Position numbers and translations under genes: made by a program
The notes under the pieces: generated by a model
The model's database searches: none
Told to the model about the DNA's origin: nothing
What the model saw: only the letters and a program-made list of their open reading frames with translations
In this document: positions 24,084-35,772 of the stretch, piece by piece
Numbering within the stretch: position 1 is the first letter of the stretch
How the letters are laid out: every line of letters begins with the position of its first letter
Source of the DNA: Schistocerca nitens
Lineage: Eukaryota; Arthropoda; Insecta; Orthoptera; Acrididae
NCBI RefSeq assembly: GCF_023898315.1
Contig: NC_064614.1
Coordinates: forward strand, 76,954,501 to 77,018,500
Length of the DNA stretch: 64,000 nucleotides
Direction: 5' to 3'

Positions 24084-25018
24084 GTGAAGTGCCCAATGAA
24101 AATGGTGAAGAGGGTACTTTCCAGATAAGGTATATGAAAGATGTTTTAGGAAAAAGGAAAATTGAGCAAATATGTAAAAACATGAGGTACCATCAGAATG
24201 AGGATCCGACATGGAAATCCGTGAAGGTAAATTTTGATAGTGTGCAGTATCGTCAAATTAAGAAATACTACAAAATCTTTAAAGGCATTTTATACAGGAG
24301 AAAAGATTTAGTCACTTAGGAATGGAGAGTATGTTGGCCAAACCAGTTTGATACTGATGTCATACACTATTTCCGTTTAGCATTGGGGCATAGTGGACCG
24401 AAGAAATATTTGGATAAACTGAATAATGTAATAGTGATTGCTGTTAGTGTCAGTAAGAAGGTAAATGAACAAATTAAGTTGTGTGATGTCTGTCAAAGGG
24501 CCAAAGTACCTAACAGAACTAGTAGAGGTCCAATAAAAAGTACATTACCTGAGAACACTCTAGAATTATTATCAGTAGATTTGTATGGTCCCCTCCCGAA
24601 GACTTCAGGGAATTGTGCATATATTTTAGTAATTTTGGAAGTATTCTCAAAGTTTGTAAAATTATACCCCTTGAAAAAGGCAACAGCAAAAGATGTATTT
24701 AATAGGATGGCCGTATACTTCAGAACCATCGGGAAACCTAAGGCAGTATTATCTGACAATGGACCCCAGTCCATATCGAAAATTTGGAAAGAAGGAATGG
24801 AGCAAATTGGTGTGCAGGTTAAATATATCTTAGCCTACCAGCCAGCTAGCAACCCGGTTGAAAGGTACATGCGAGAAATCGGGAGATTCTGTAGAACGTA
24901 CTGCAGTCATAACCATAGAGCCTGGGGCAGGTTTATATCGGACTTTGAGAATGTCATGAACGCCTTACATCATGAAACTACTGGGTTCCCAACGGAAGAA
25001 ATTTTGTTAGATAGCTAG
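24084..25018 (+). pseudogene. pol: gypsy pol: integrase, C-terminus missing
   Basis: Continues in the frame open from 24068. An in-frame TAG at 24317-24319 interrupts it. The zinc-binding region is visible as a histidine in VIHYF, one in LGHSG and the pair CDVCQ. The catalytic triad survives: D in SVDLYGPLP, D in LSDNGPQS and E in NPVERYMRE. The core ends at TGFPTEEILLDS and a TAG at 25016-25018. The C-terminal domain, polypurine tract and 3' LTR expected next are not found. Confidence 0.85.
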
Positions 25019-25899
25019 AAAGAAAATCACCTTATGATGATATGTTATGTTCTCCAGGAATATTTATTAATGACGAGGGGTTTCGATTGAACTGGCAGAT
25101 CGTCTTTAGGTGTAAAGCCGCATGGTGCAGTTTGTCAGTAGTGCCAAGAACGTAGTGTAAAAAATATGTATCATTCTCGCCTTGCAGCACTAGATCTGAA
25201 GATAATCTGCTAGTTAGAAACTCATCAACATCAATAAAAAACTCATGCAGACGGTTTTTTCGTTGATTAAGAGTGTGTTGGTCCGAGCACATTATCATTG
25301 CTCCCATTTATTTTTTCCCAATAGTGTGTTCAAAAACTGTTAAAAGTTTGTGCACTCTTTTGTGTTCTTCCTCTATTCGTTATATGGATACTCCTATTCT
25401 TGGGCCAAAGCACACATCCTCACAGTTTACTGGAACTATGAATTCACCAATATCGCGACTAAAAGCCCGTACAGCAGTCGTTACACACCTCCCATCGAAG
25501 CCGAGCCTCGCATTGGTTCTTCCGACGCTGCTTCACCCAGAAACTTTACCCAGGATGCATCTCCCAAAAGAAACCCTCTGAAACCGATCAAGTCTCCTCT
25601 CTATGCTTTGGCACCTTGTGCACGTTCGGGAGCATAGCCAGAGCTGAATAAATCTCTTGAGCAGATAAATTACCTAAAAACCTCAATACTCTACGAAACA
25701 TTTTAATCATTCCTTTTAACAGTTAAATCAGTACTCGCCTCCGTAATCTGAAATGTAGATTGGAAATATCCTCAAGGTATACTGCGAAAATAAAGCGATA
25801 CTTTATCCGTTATGAGAAATAAGAGCTAAACAGAATAGGCTTGCGCAGTGTATAGCAATCATCACTAACATGATATATTCACACGCCAAAAGATTACCC
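25019..25899. other. Unassigned sequence after the truncated retrotransposon
   Basis: No LTR or transposon domain is visible. Two overlapping plus frames (25273-25581 and 25350-25637) are proline/serine-rich but show no domain. A 10-bp C run is at 25901-25910, next to a Tc1-like relic. Confidence 0.4.
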
Positions 25900-26945
25900 C
25901 CCCCCCCCACTAGAGAAATCATTACAAGAATCATTTAACGCCACGTAATGCCACCCGTGGCCTTGATAAGTCTGGATTCGATTATGAAGTGAGTCTACAA
26001 GGTTGTGCAGGTACGTTGCATCCAGGTCAAGCCACTCACTGAGGGTCTCGCCTCGCAATTCCTCGAATCTGCGAGTATTCTGAAGTTGGTGTGTTACCCG
26101 CTGTTCCAGTATGTCCCACAGACATTCTTTGGGATTCAAGTCATGTGATTTTTGCAGGCCAATCGAGATGTAACAGCTTGGAGGAGGATTCAGAAAACCA
26201 GTCATATATTCTTCCAGCCCAAATCACCTTTATGTGGCTGTAAGAGCAATCACAACAGCTCCCGAGCCGGCGCAGTCGACAGCATATTTGGTAGCTATGG
26301 GACGGCCATTGACTTGTGTCAACAACTTCAATGTAGGACCCACAGTCCAATATACTTTTAATTCTGTTTTACTCTATGGACTTCCCAACTATTGGTGATG
26401 GTATTTTGTCTTTTTAGTCCGTTTAATTTCATGACATAGATTTTACAACCTGATGATGAGAGCATTGTCTCTTGAAACGCGTTGTTAAAATATGTATAAG
26501 AATCGCGGTTGAATGCTAACAGTGATAACCAGCAATCATCAATTGAGAGGTGGCCTACTGCAAATATTCGTAGCATGCAGTTCCTGTCGCAATGTTCTGT
26601 CGCTAGCGTATGGAGATGGAGCTTCATTCACTGCCTGCAGTTGTTCCTGTAGGATTTGAAAAAGAGTTTGATTCACAAGCCGTGAAACGCGTCTCCAGTC
26701 CCTTATCGATGATCTTTCTCTGAGCACAATTCTGCCGTCGTGTTCTGTGGCCACGTGTGTTACTCCACTGCTTGCAGAAACATTGAAAAGTTTGCCGTGA
26801 AACACCAACAAATTCAGCAAATTCGCACACCGTATGACCGTGGACACGGAGAAATCTGATCGCCCGTTTTTGCAACTCTGTCCGGCTCTGAGATTTTGCC
26901 ATGTTCATGTACAGTGTCTGCTTGAAACATAAATGTCTCACTGAT
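25900..26945 (-). mobile_element. Tc1-like transposon relic with central deletion
   Basis: The N-terminal DNA-binding part lies at 26941-26624: MAKSQSRTELQKRAIRFLRV, VCEFAEFVGVSRQTF. After a frame change, RRVSRLVNQTLFQ, QAVNEAPSP, YASDRTLRQEL and ATNICSRPPL follow at 26690-26541. The C-terminal part is at about 26150-25930: HDLNPKECLWDILEQRV, where the E is the third catalytic residue. The two catalytic aspartates between them are missing. Sequence at 26160-26530 is foreign or too decayed; it contains an ethnic-less repeat-like phrase, gatgatgagagcattgtctc. Inverted repeats were not located. Confidence 0.7.
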
Positions 26946-28124
26946 CACTATTGCCTTATGCTCACGAAAAGGCAATGCGCACATGGATGAGCGCATGGCT
27001 CGATCGCTGTGCCATCTGTAAAGGCTTAGCGATTCATCTGTGCGTGCGCACAGGGGTTACTAATTTCTTGTTCGGTGAACTTCTTAGCGAAGGGGAACAG
27101 CAGTACACAATTACTGTTCAATATGGTGCAACCACAAAGTTGGTAATTCCTGACAGAAGTAACTAATACCCCTGGGTGGTTCTGTTACGCATGCCAGTGC
27201 TACATAGGGAAAATTTACTTTGGAGAGGAGAGCACAAAGCGACCCACTACTTACATCTACAACAACCGCGGCAGTACACCCGCGGGGTATCGAACGCCCT
27301 AGTAAACACCCAAATGACAGCAAAACCTGGCGAAACATTAGAAATCCATTACTCAAAACGATCTTAATGAAGTAGATGAGATTAACTGGTAACAGACACG
27401 ATAAGCATGAAAATACATGATACAAAATTTGGCTGGTTATCTAATGTGCGAGGAATGTAGCAACACAGTATCGAGGCAGCAGCTATACTCTTTTAGAGGG
27501 CAGTACCACATTCTGACAAGCATAAAATTGACATTACCAGAAAATAATCTTGATTATTGTGAGCAACGCAATCTGGGTGACACTAATATTAATGACCAAC
27601 GAAATGCACCACAGCTATATAACTACACATTTATTGTGGTACATCTAGTTTTGTGACAACCAGACCATTTATATCATGATATCGGGACAGGTCGGAATCA
27701 GTGAGGATATTTTAAAAACGGAACCAGCCGTGACACAATAAATGTGTGATAATACTGCTACAGCTACGGTGGTTTTCATTTATTTGTAGTATTACTTATA
27801 ACCGGGCCTGTGGGTAGAGGGGAGGGGGGTGGCCTGAGGTAGGGTATATAACGCTGCAAACAGTTCTGATTCCTGGTCGGAAATTCTTCCCAGAGGTAAA
27901 AAGTAACATCCTTGGGTTCTTGGACACGTCGTAGCTTACACATTATAAACTGAAGCTGCAATCCTCAGTCAGTTAAAGAATTCCTCACTTACTGGCATTG
28001 GAGAATGTAGAATACGACAGAGGTATCTTCGTGGGAGGGGCAGGGGGGTGACAGTCTTAATGTATCCCAAAACAACTTTTAGTTTTCTCTTTCTTCCAAC
28101 CAACGATTTAATTTATAGAAAGAC
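26946..28124. other. Unassigned sequence
   Basis: Several short open frames occur on both strands (for example 27111-27425 minus, 104 codons) but none shows a recognisable domain. A G-rich patch lies at 27816-27830 and another at 28030-28048. I see no gene that can be supported. Confidence 0.35.
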
Positions 28125-28127
28125 GAG

Positions 28128-28425
28128 TTATTAGATATTTCCAATGAAGAAATTTTCATGTTTTTCGAAAGAAGAGCTTTAATTCCGTTAAGATTTCTAA
28201 TTTTTTCGAAGAAGAGGTATTAATTTTTTTCCCAAAGAAGATTTTTTCGTTTTCTTCAGAAGAACCGTTTAGTTTTCTCTGAAGAAGACTTTAGTTTTAT
28301 TCGGCAGAACAGTTTCGGTTTTTTTCTGAAGAACAGTTTAGCTTTATTCTGAACAATTTTAAGTCCTCTGAAGATTAGTTTCGGTTTTTTTCAAAGAAGA
28401 GCCTTAATTTCTAGGACGAAGTGTT
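28128..28425. repeat. Degenerate minisatellite, unit about 23 bp
   Basis: About eleven diverged tandem units can be read, with a consensus near gaagaacagtttagttttttct. Good examples are gaagaagactttagttttat (about 28282), gaagaacagtttagctttat (about 28328) and gaagattagtttcggttttt (about 28370). Unit length ranges from about 19 to 41 bp. The array is T-rich and non-coding. Confidence 0.75.
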
Positions 28426-28429
28426 CCAC

Positions 28430-29199
28430 TTTTTGTAAAAGAGATCGCCAATGCCGTCCTACCATGTTGCCTTCAACTTGGAGACAGCCAGTTCGAATTA
28501 TGTTGGAGGAAGGGATGGAGGTATTTTATCAACATATATTTGAACAATAAAAGGATGAAAGATGGTGGCGTACATTTTCCGATCACGATGTTTTACGTCA
28601 GCCTATTGAATTAAATGCTAAACCTTACTGCAGCATCTTCTGAGGCAATGTGGCATGGTTGGTAGTGATGTGTCTGTCCATAGAGAAGTTTAGCACAGCA
28701 GCCTCCTTTGCGCTATTCGATAAGAATGGGATTTGTGTCGGCGCTGAACTTCAACCTCTTCCTTCCCTCATTGACACACAACACGAACGTGTACGAATTG
28801 CGTAGAAGCGCTCATCAGTTATTGTAAATCTTAATAGTCTTGATCGCAATATAATGTAATAACAACTAGATGATGACCAGCGTCGCTTGGTTAGCAACTA
28901 TCAAGAGATTTATGGAAAACTGACATTCTGTTTACATCTGAAGACCTAACGATGGTTGCTAATCCACCGGAACTGCTTACCATTTATTTGTTGTTACATT
29001 ATGTACAGCCCGAAATAAAAAAAAAATTGAAGCAGCTGGAAGGAGGAAACGAAGTGAAATTTTTCAGATGGATATGGTAAATGGTATTCCATAAAATAAA
29101 TAAATAAAAATAAAAATTTCACTGATCACAACATTCAGTCAAATGCAGTAACAATCTGGCGTGTGAGCTCACTTATCAGTATAATGAAGCAGCCTCTTT
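28430..29199. other. Unassigned sequence
   Basis: A plus-strand frame near 28500-28640 reads GMEVFYQHIFEQ, stop, then RWWRTFSDHDVLRQPIELN. This looks like a decayed coding piece of unknown origin. The rest is AT-rich with a taaataaataaaaataaaaa run near 29097. Confidence 0.3.
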
Positions 29200-30480
29200 G
29201 GCTTGAATGTATAAATTGATACGGTTGGGAGACATTTCACAAAGCCATTTTACCCTCTCCAGAGGCAGTCAGGTACACAACTACTGTAACTGGTCCTTGA
29301 TATACCGTATTATTCACTGGGATGGAGTTGTCATCCGGTACCATGCATGTTCTGCTGGGGACAGATACGTGTATCTCGCTGGCCACGGGAGTAAACGCCA
29401 CGAAAACAGTTCATAGAGATAACTGCCACGACTGAACGAGCGCTACCTTGTGAAAACATGGCACCACGATGTTATAACGTGAAAGGTGACACATAAGAAA
29501 GCAAGAAGTCCTCGAGTGTTGTGCCTTCAGACTGTCCACAGTCACAACCAGCCGTGACCTAAACTCATACCTAATGACTTACCCCGCCATGACCGTGTGG
29601 GTAACACTGCTGTGTCTCTCCAAAACACTGGAAAACTGGAACCTCCCACCAGGTCACCGCCACATTTAAAGACAATGTCCGCCCAGAATAGTACGGAACA
29701 ACGATTCTTCGTTGAAGATAATGTGATGTCATTCATCAGCGGTCCATGCTTCCCGCTCTCGGCACCGCTGCAGATGTAGATGATAGTGTCACGGTGCTGA
29801 TGGTAGCCTACACATGCGAAGGTAATTCCCTAGTCCCGCTGATGTTAGTCGCTGACCAATGGTGCAGGGTGACACACAGCGTTGGAGGCAGTCCACTGCT
29901 CATTGTTGGATGGAAGGTGCAGATATGAAGGACTTACCACGTGCTCGTTGTACAGTACGACCATCCTCACTGGTTCAAAAATGGCTCTGAGCACTATGGG
30001 ACTTAACATCTGAGGTCTTCAGTCCCCTAGAACTCAGAACTACATAAACCTAACTAACCTAAGGATATCATACACGTCCATGCCCGAGGCAGGATTAGAA
30101 CCTGCGACCGTAGCGGTCGCGCGGTTCCTGACTGAAGCGCCTAGAGCCGCTCGGCCACAGCTGCCGGCTCCTCACTGATGGTGGGAACCATGACGACGAG
30201 TGTGACAGTGACCCTCACAGGTGGTCGTCAGATGTGGTCGATGGGAACCATGACGAGTATACCTGGCCTCATTTTCCCACTCAGTCCAATATCGGGCCAC
30301 CGTCGCATCCAAATGGCCCACAACATAGGGTACTGCACTGTTCGTCCAGCCGGACAAATGGAGACCCACAATGCGACCGCTTTCAAATACTGTCAGGAGC
30401 TGATAACGCTTTCTCACACGAGTTCACAATGTGTTACAGAAAATTGCAACCCTAATCATTTGTATATCTGCCAAAAGTGT
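29200..30480 (-). mobile_element. Tc1-like transposon relic with nested SINE
   Basis: Read on the minus strand. At 30405-30300 YQLLTVFESGRIVGLHLSGW is the first helix-turn-helix. At about 29735-29690 HHIIFNEESLFRTILGGHCL is the first catalytic box, with E in place of D. At about 29640-29500 VLERHSSVTHTVMAG and RSRLVVTVDSLKAQ match the central catalytic domain. At about 29412-29350 RLLPWPARYTYLSPAEHAWY holds the third acidic residue. Frameshifts and stops separate the pieces. A SINE (29973-30168) splits the N-terminal half. Inverted repeats were not found. Confidence 0.75.
29973..30168 (-). mobile_element. SINE type A, 9-bp target duplication
   Basis: Antisense full-length type A SINE. Direct repeats tcctcactg at 29964-29972 and 30169-30177 are identical. 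Its head retains gaccgtagcggtcgcgcggt. It is nested in the surrounding Tc1-like relic. Confidence 0.94.
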
Positions 30481-30639
30481 GTAAATGTACTAACTTACGT
30501 TGCCTTTCGCATCCTATTTCTTCTTTCTGGATGCTTCACTCTTTCTGTCAGGCTGTGTATTAGTACCGCGAACATTAAAAACTAAAATAAAAATATAAAT
30601 CACTGAGTCTCTCACCAGACGGTGTCTGGTACAGCAAAC

Positions 30640-31480
30640 TTATCACTCATTCACAAGAAATTTGCTTGTACATCATACTGTGCAAGTCACCTAATGGTAT
30701 GTGGCGGACGGTACTTTCGGCACCAGTAACTGATCCTTTCTTCCCTGTTTCCCTCACGAATGGCACGGCGGAAGAATGACTGTCGGTAAGCCTCTGTATT
30801 GGCTCTAATTTCTTAAATTTTCTCATCGAGGCCATTTCGCGAGATGTATGTGGGAGGCAGTGATAAGTTGTTCGACTCTTCCCGAAAAGTGGTCTCTCGA
30901 CATTCCAATAATAAACTTCTCCGTGATGCACAACGCCTCACTTGTAAATTCTGCCACTGGAGTTTGTCGTGCGTCTCTGTAGTGCGCTCGCACCTACTAA
31001 ACGATCCCGTGACGAAATGGGGCGGTATTCATTGGATCTTCTCTCTTTTTACTGTTTCTGCCTCGTAAGGGTAGCAGATAGTTAAACAGTACTTAAGAAT
31101 TGGCCTAAAAAGCGTTTTCCACTTCCTTTGTTGATGAGCTACATTTCCTCATATTTTTCTTATGAATATCAGTCAGGCGTCTGCTTTTCCTACTGTTTGT
31201 TTTATGTAGCCATTCCACTTACCGTTGCTCTGCATAGTTGGTCATAGATATTTTACGGCAGATACTGTTTCCAGTAGTTTGCCGTCAATGATGGTATTTC
31301 TCTTCCGCTGTATGCACAGTACGTTACATTGTACATAATTGTACAGCAGTGGATTTCTTTTCCTGGCACGCAAAATAAGCTACACCACGTAGGAGGAAGC
31401 CAACAGCAAACCATCGTCGATAGCATCCCACCAATGACCGCAATGAGAGACTCCCGTATGTGCCACAACGTTTATTTCCT
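30640..31480 (-). mobile_element. Jockey/CR1-like LINE, 3' end
   Basis: A 5'-truncated antisense LINE. The minus-strand frame 30931-30647 reads GKSRTTYHCLPHTSREMASM and FKKLEPIQRLTDSHSSAVPF, the conserved C-terminal tail of RT proteins of this type, followed by a 3' region. Between 31100 and 31480 scattered fragments of the RT C-terminal region can be followed, with many frameshifts. The catalytic domain is absent. Confidence 0.7.
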
Positions 31481-31632
31481 GCGTTTGGGATATTTTTCTT
31501 TTTCAGTTACCACGAAATGAATTTGTGTTAAAATAGAATGGACAGGAATGGAGTGTGGACTCCAAACCTGTGGTATAATGAAAAAGAATTTAAAACAAGG
31601 AGTTTAATTATTGGTAGCTTGCAGTTATAATG

Positions 31633-32129
31633 GGCAACGGCCTTGCCGCAGTGGATACACCGGTTCCCGTGAAATCACCGAAATTAAGCACTGTCGGGCG
31701 TGGCCGGCAATTGGATGGGTGACCACCCAGCCGCCATCAGCTGTCGGCATTTTTCGGGGTGCACTCAGCCTCGTGATGCCAATTGAGAAGGAACTCGACT
31801 GAATAGTAGCGGCTTCGCAGTCATGGACTGTGATGCTGGTCCCGATTGAGGTTCGACTCCTCCCTCGTCTGTGGGTGTGTGTGTTTGTCCTTAGGATAAT
31901 TTAGGTTAAGCAGTGTGTAAGCTTAGGGGCTGATGACCTTAGCAGTTAAGTCCCATAAGCTTTCACACACATTTGAACATTTGAGTAGCGGCTCCGGTCA
32001 AAGGAAACCATCACAACGACCGGGAGAGTGGTGTGCTGACCACACGCCCTCCTATCCGCATCCTCGATGAGGATGACACGGCGGTCGGATGGTCCCGATG
32101 GGCCACTTGTGGCCTGAAGACTGAGTCCT
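31633..32129 (+). mobile_element. 5S-rRNA-derived SINE, split by a nested SINE
   Basis: The first 100 bp resemble eukaryotic 5S rRNA: cggccttgccgcagtggata, accggttcccgtgaaatcac, cgaaattaagcactgtcggg, ttggatgggtgaccaccc. This is the hallmark of SINE3-type elements, which carry the internal 5S promoter. A family-specific body follows. Near-identical 14-bp direct repeats ttgcagttataatg (31619-31632) and ttgcaattataatg (32130-32143) flank it. A type C SINE (31815-31983) sits inside. Confidence 0.9.
31815..31983 (+). mobile_element. SINE type C, 5'-truncated, inside the 5S SINE
   Basis: Begins within the head (tcgcagtcatggactgtgat), so the A box is lost, and runs through ggttcgactcctccctcgtc to agttaagtcccataag and tttgaacatt. 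Direct repeats agtagcggct at 31805-31814 and 31984-31993 are identical. Comparison with the uninterrupted copy at 58.5 kb confirms that those bases belong to the host SINE. Confidence 0.92.
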
Positions 32130-32143
32130 TTGCAATTATAATG

Positions 32144-32699
32144 AGGATATGAATGAGAGAAAAGATCATACACTACTTAGCTGCTTAAAACTGTTTATGA
32201 ATGTCCACCCTACTGATTCAAGTTCGAGGGAATACGGCAGTACACTTATACAATAAAATGGAACGCCTAAAGCCATCCTTTCGAAGTTAATTACTATATG
32301 GCTACCAGTTTCGGTGCTTCGGTACATCTTCTTCAGGCCTTAACTGACTCTGAGTGGGTTAATTCCAACAGTGGCCGACATCCGTGAACTGGTTTTCATA
32401 GACTGTATGAGTTGGTAGTTGATGGTTGGAGGCAGAGCATTGTTGTTATAGTCTACAGAAACCAGTTAATGCATGTTGGCCCTCGATGGAATTGTGTGTA
32501 CGATTCGAGTTAACCCCCTCAGCGTTAGTTAAGGGCTGAGGATAGTGTACTTGTAACACAGAAAATGCAGTAAAATGCCTTCTGCACCATCCAAAATTTT
32601 CGACTTTTAATATCCGTTCGTAACTTCTATTGCACTTCTGAGGATGAATATGTAAACTTTGCTACAGAAACTACACTTAGTACGTAATCGATGTAACAG
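32144..32699. other. Unassigned; contains gtttcg/cttcagg-type repeat phrase
   Basis: Around 32290-32340 the sequence has ctaccagtttcggtgcttcg followed by acatcttcttcaggcc, a phrase style common at the ends of several insect repeats. The element type could not be determined. No open frame of note. Confidence 0.35.
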
Positions 32700-33942
32700 T
32701 GTATTTGTAACTGACTGTATGTACTTGATTGTAATTATAATGAAGATATCATAAACGTCTGGGTAATAGCCAAGGAGACTTTATTTAAATGCATCGACAG
32801 CAACGACGCAATGGCAGTAGCTATGCCGTTGTTTATCTTTGAATATAGAGAGTCTCTGTCGCGTAGCGAGCGGAGAGGAAGCAGAACAGCTTGAGTGATG
32901 AGAGAGTGTGGAGTGTTTGATGGGTGCTCTCGCAGACGCGGTATGCAGCTGTACTTGCGCCAGTGCAGACGCGCCTCATTTGTTACCCCATGAGTATTGA
33001 GAGTAAGGTAGGAGTGGACATGTGGAGGAACCTGAAATTGTAACTATTGCCTGTACCGTGATCATCCGTGGCTCTGGAGACGACTCGGGATTCTGCAACA
33101 GTAGCAGCAGCAACAGCGGCAGTTCAGCATTGTCGTCGGTTACATTCGCCGTCGTGCTCACAGCTACAACATCGTAAGACTGTTAACTGACAGATATGTA
33201 CTGTGGAGGCTGTACCCAGTTGCATTTCTTTTACAAAGTATGAGTAACTTGAATAATAACCTGCAATAGTTAAAACTTGTAAGGCTCCTGTGTTGTCATT
33301 GTCCTCAGATATTATAAGCAAACAGGATTGTTTTCCTTTTCATACAAACACCGAGTGTCGTAAATATATGAAAACAGATTAACTATTTACTGCCAGTCTC
33401 GTTTGTTTGATAATGACCAGTTTCAGTCTAAATTTTTTTTGTCTCAGTAACAATTCGTTCTTGTATTGCTTAACAGAGGCTTAAGTAATTTACAACTTTG
33501 AGTATTTAATTCATTTATTTAAGTGACTTAAAAGTTCACTGGCAAAACTATCAACTAAAGATAAAGCACAAGTTAAGAGTGCGCAATTTCATGTACTCTT
33601 TCTCTAGCTCAGCGATTGACCTATTTTGGCTTGGTATGCATTTTATTGTTGTTATTTTAAAAGTAAAAACAGTTGCTCACTTGCTTAAAGTAAATTTCAT
33701 TTAATCTTCAAACAATCAAAAGTAAATTATTTTCCTTTTCCTAAATTTGTCACTGCATTACACTGAGGTTAATGAAATAATTTTTTTTTAAATAAGAAAG
33801 TTTTAGTTACATTTATTTAACCAGTAACACCATTTAACTTTACATTCAACCTTCTGTTGCCAAACCAGTGATTCTATTATATACTTGAATTTATTTGCCG
33901 TTACCTTTCTTAAGTTTCTGGAGATTCATTGTCCTAGCTGGC
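32700..33942 (+). repeat. Candidate LTR preceding a primer-binding motif
   Basis: This 1.2-kb stretch has a GC-richer, CAG-repeat-bearing early part (32760-33170, including cagtagcagcagcaacagcg) and an AT-rich later part, ending immediately before ggctggcgaccgt. The same 13 bases stand at the corresponding place before the gypsy gag at 18.66 kb. No gag or pol follows, so it could be a 5' LTR remnant. The left edge was not determined. Confidence 0.4.
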
Positions 33943-33952
33943 TGGCGACCGT
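33943..33952 (+). other. Second primer-binding motif, tggcgaccgt
   Basis: Identical to the ten bases at 18660-18669, including the preceding ggc. It supports the reading of 32.7-33.9 kb as an LTR of a gypsy-type element. Ten bases can recur by chance, so confidence is moderate. Confidence 0.4.
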
Positions 33953-34479
33953 TTAATTCATCCATTTTTAGCTGATCAGTCTCTTCTTGGCATTATCAAT
34001 AATTATTATAGTAAGTATTACGTGGTACCCCCCTTCCACCCCCCCCCCTCCCACCTGTGTGATTCATGAGCGATTACAATATATTCATCCATTTCAAAAT
34101 TATCTTCTGTGTTCAGATTAGATTTAGAATAGATTCTTCCATCAGAAGGGTCTGTTGTACACTTTCCTCCAACTAACCAGTGTTATTTTACTTCGGTTAC
34201 GATAGCCTTACTCTATGTAAATTTTCATTACGGATATGCGATCACGGTCAGTCCAGTTGGCCTATTAGGAACGGGGATGTTGCATACTGAACCAACGAAG
34301 CTGGTAGCCATAAATTAAACAACATAGAAATGACGGCTGTAGGTGTTCAATTTTATCACGTACTTAAAATTGTATCCTAAATAAGGACTTGAAATTTTAG
34401 TTTCTGCACTTCTTAGACTACATCAACTTCGGAAAAATTAATCTCATGCACACACTTTAACGCTGAAATTAAACCTTAA

Positions 34480-34930
34480 ATTGATTTAGAGGCTCGCGGT
34501 AGCTCACATTAAAGCAAATCGCAGCTATCACCTTAATGTCTAATTGCTTTTCGACTCACTTGTCGTCCGGGCAGCTATTGAGTGCGGTGTCGGCGCACCC
34601 CTCCTCCTCGCACGGGCATTATCGCGAGCGCCGCGCTGTCGGGCCCGTAACCGATACCTTCCCGCCTTTTTTTCCGGATGGGTGGAATGTGAGAACTGTG
34701 CGAGCCATTTCTTCCGAAAAATTTGCCGTAATGCCCGCTGATTTGAAAGTTATAGCCGCACGCTCTCGGAAGTTACAAACGCGTCCCTTTCGCCAGAGAC
34801 TGCGGCGATTTAGCGGGACTGCTGATTCCGTTTTTATTGATTAACGCCGTCGGCGGGTGGCGAAACCGAGAAAGTGAACGGCATCGATTGACTTACACTT
34901 TTCTGCGTGTCCTTCTAGGCGCGTTCACTA
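34480..34930. promoter_or_regulatory. GC-balanced unique block, function unknown
   Basis: Bounded by AT-rich DNA, this block is rich in CpG (gcgagcgccgcgctgtcggg near 34622, gattaacgccgtcggcgggt near 34840). No transposon domain is seen. A 102-codon frame at 34536-34844 is open but GC-rich sequence lengthens chance frames. It resembles the blocks at 12.5 and 44.6 kb in composition. Calling it regulatory is inference. Confidence 0.25.
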
Positions 34931-35758
34931 CTTACTGCCAATTATGCCATTCGGCGTAGAGCGCCAGAAGACGCATATCGTTGCGGATGCGTAGGAGTGT
35001 GAATGGACCTTATCACACAGCGATGGTGCTGGTAGTTAACCCATGTTGAGGTTCAGATGATGTTTCTTGCTTTTTGACCAGATAATTTTTTTCTGCGTAT
35101 TCTGTATATTTCTTGGAAAAACTGGGACAAATCAGTTGTGTTTATAGCAGCAGTAAATACAGTTCTGAACACAAAATGCAAATCATAAGGAAACATTCTG
35201 GAGCACCTTGTTCAACTTTTCGGAAACAGACAACCATGAACCGGCTGCAGGGCGAGTTGTATACAGCGCAGGAAGCTGAAACACCTTAGATAAGTTCGTT
35301 AATACGTGCGCTGGTGGAGTAGACTGGAAGAAATAATGGTTCCTGAACAGTCAGAGAGTGAAATGTTTCCTATTTTGACATCAGGATGGCGTCTGTTTAC
35401 TGAATAAAATCAGAAACTCGTTATGCCCAGCACCCCAAATTATTTTAAGGAGCAGCAGAAACGTGATTATCAGAAGGACCATACGTTGAAAATTGCTGAT
35501 AAATACCCCACATATTCTACTATACGGTATGTTATTCTGGGCCTAAAAGGTCGCACACGCCTATTATAGAAACCGAAACACTAATATGTATAGCTATTGG
35601 GCATGAGGTGTTTCTGCTCAAAAGTGTGGACGTGAGGGCTACTGCATCAAATAAATTTCATCAAATTGCGTTTTCGTGTGATTATTAATCTATCAGTAAC
35701 AAAACATTGCACAATATGTGCTGCATTGTGAACCATGAGCTTTCAGCAAAACTTCCTA
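34931..35758. other. No feature recognised
   Basis: Mixed-composition DNA with no long open frame and no repeat identified. Confidence 0.4.
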
Positions 35759-35772
35759 ACCATTGTAGTTGT

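Larger units (their letters stand above)
16402..25018 (+). mobile_element. Ty3/gypsy LTR retrotransposon, 3'-truncated and disabled
   Basis: Order along the plus strand: 5' LTR region (about 16402-18659), primer-binding site (18660-18669), gag (19064-20642), an acidic linker and protease (20975-22260), RT/RNase H (22505-24083) and integrase (to 25018). Sequence after 25018 has no integrase C-terminus, polypurine tract or 3' LTR, so the end is deleted. Three insertions (SINE 16490, LINE 17343 carrying its own SINE, SINE 22261) show it is old. PR-RT-RH-IN order places it in Ty3/gypsy. No envelope-like frame is seen. The left edge at tgttaagaaaac is a guess, because no second LTR exists to compare. 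Confidence 0.85.

Noticed and set aside
16402-25018. Endogenous retrovirus with envelope
   Set aside because: No envelope-like frame is present after integrase and the 3' end is deleted, so it is described as a Ty3/gypsy retrotransposon only.
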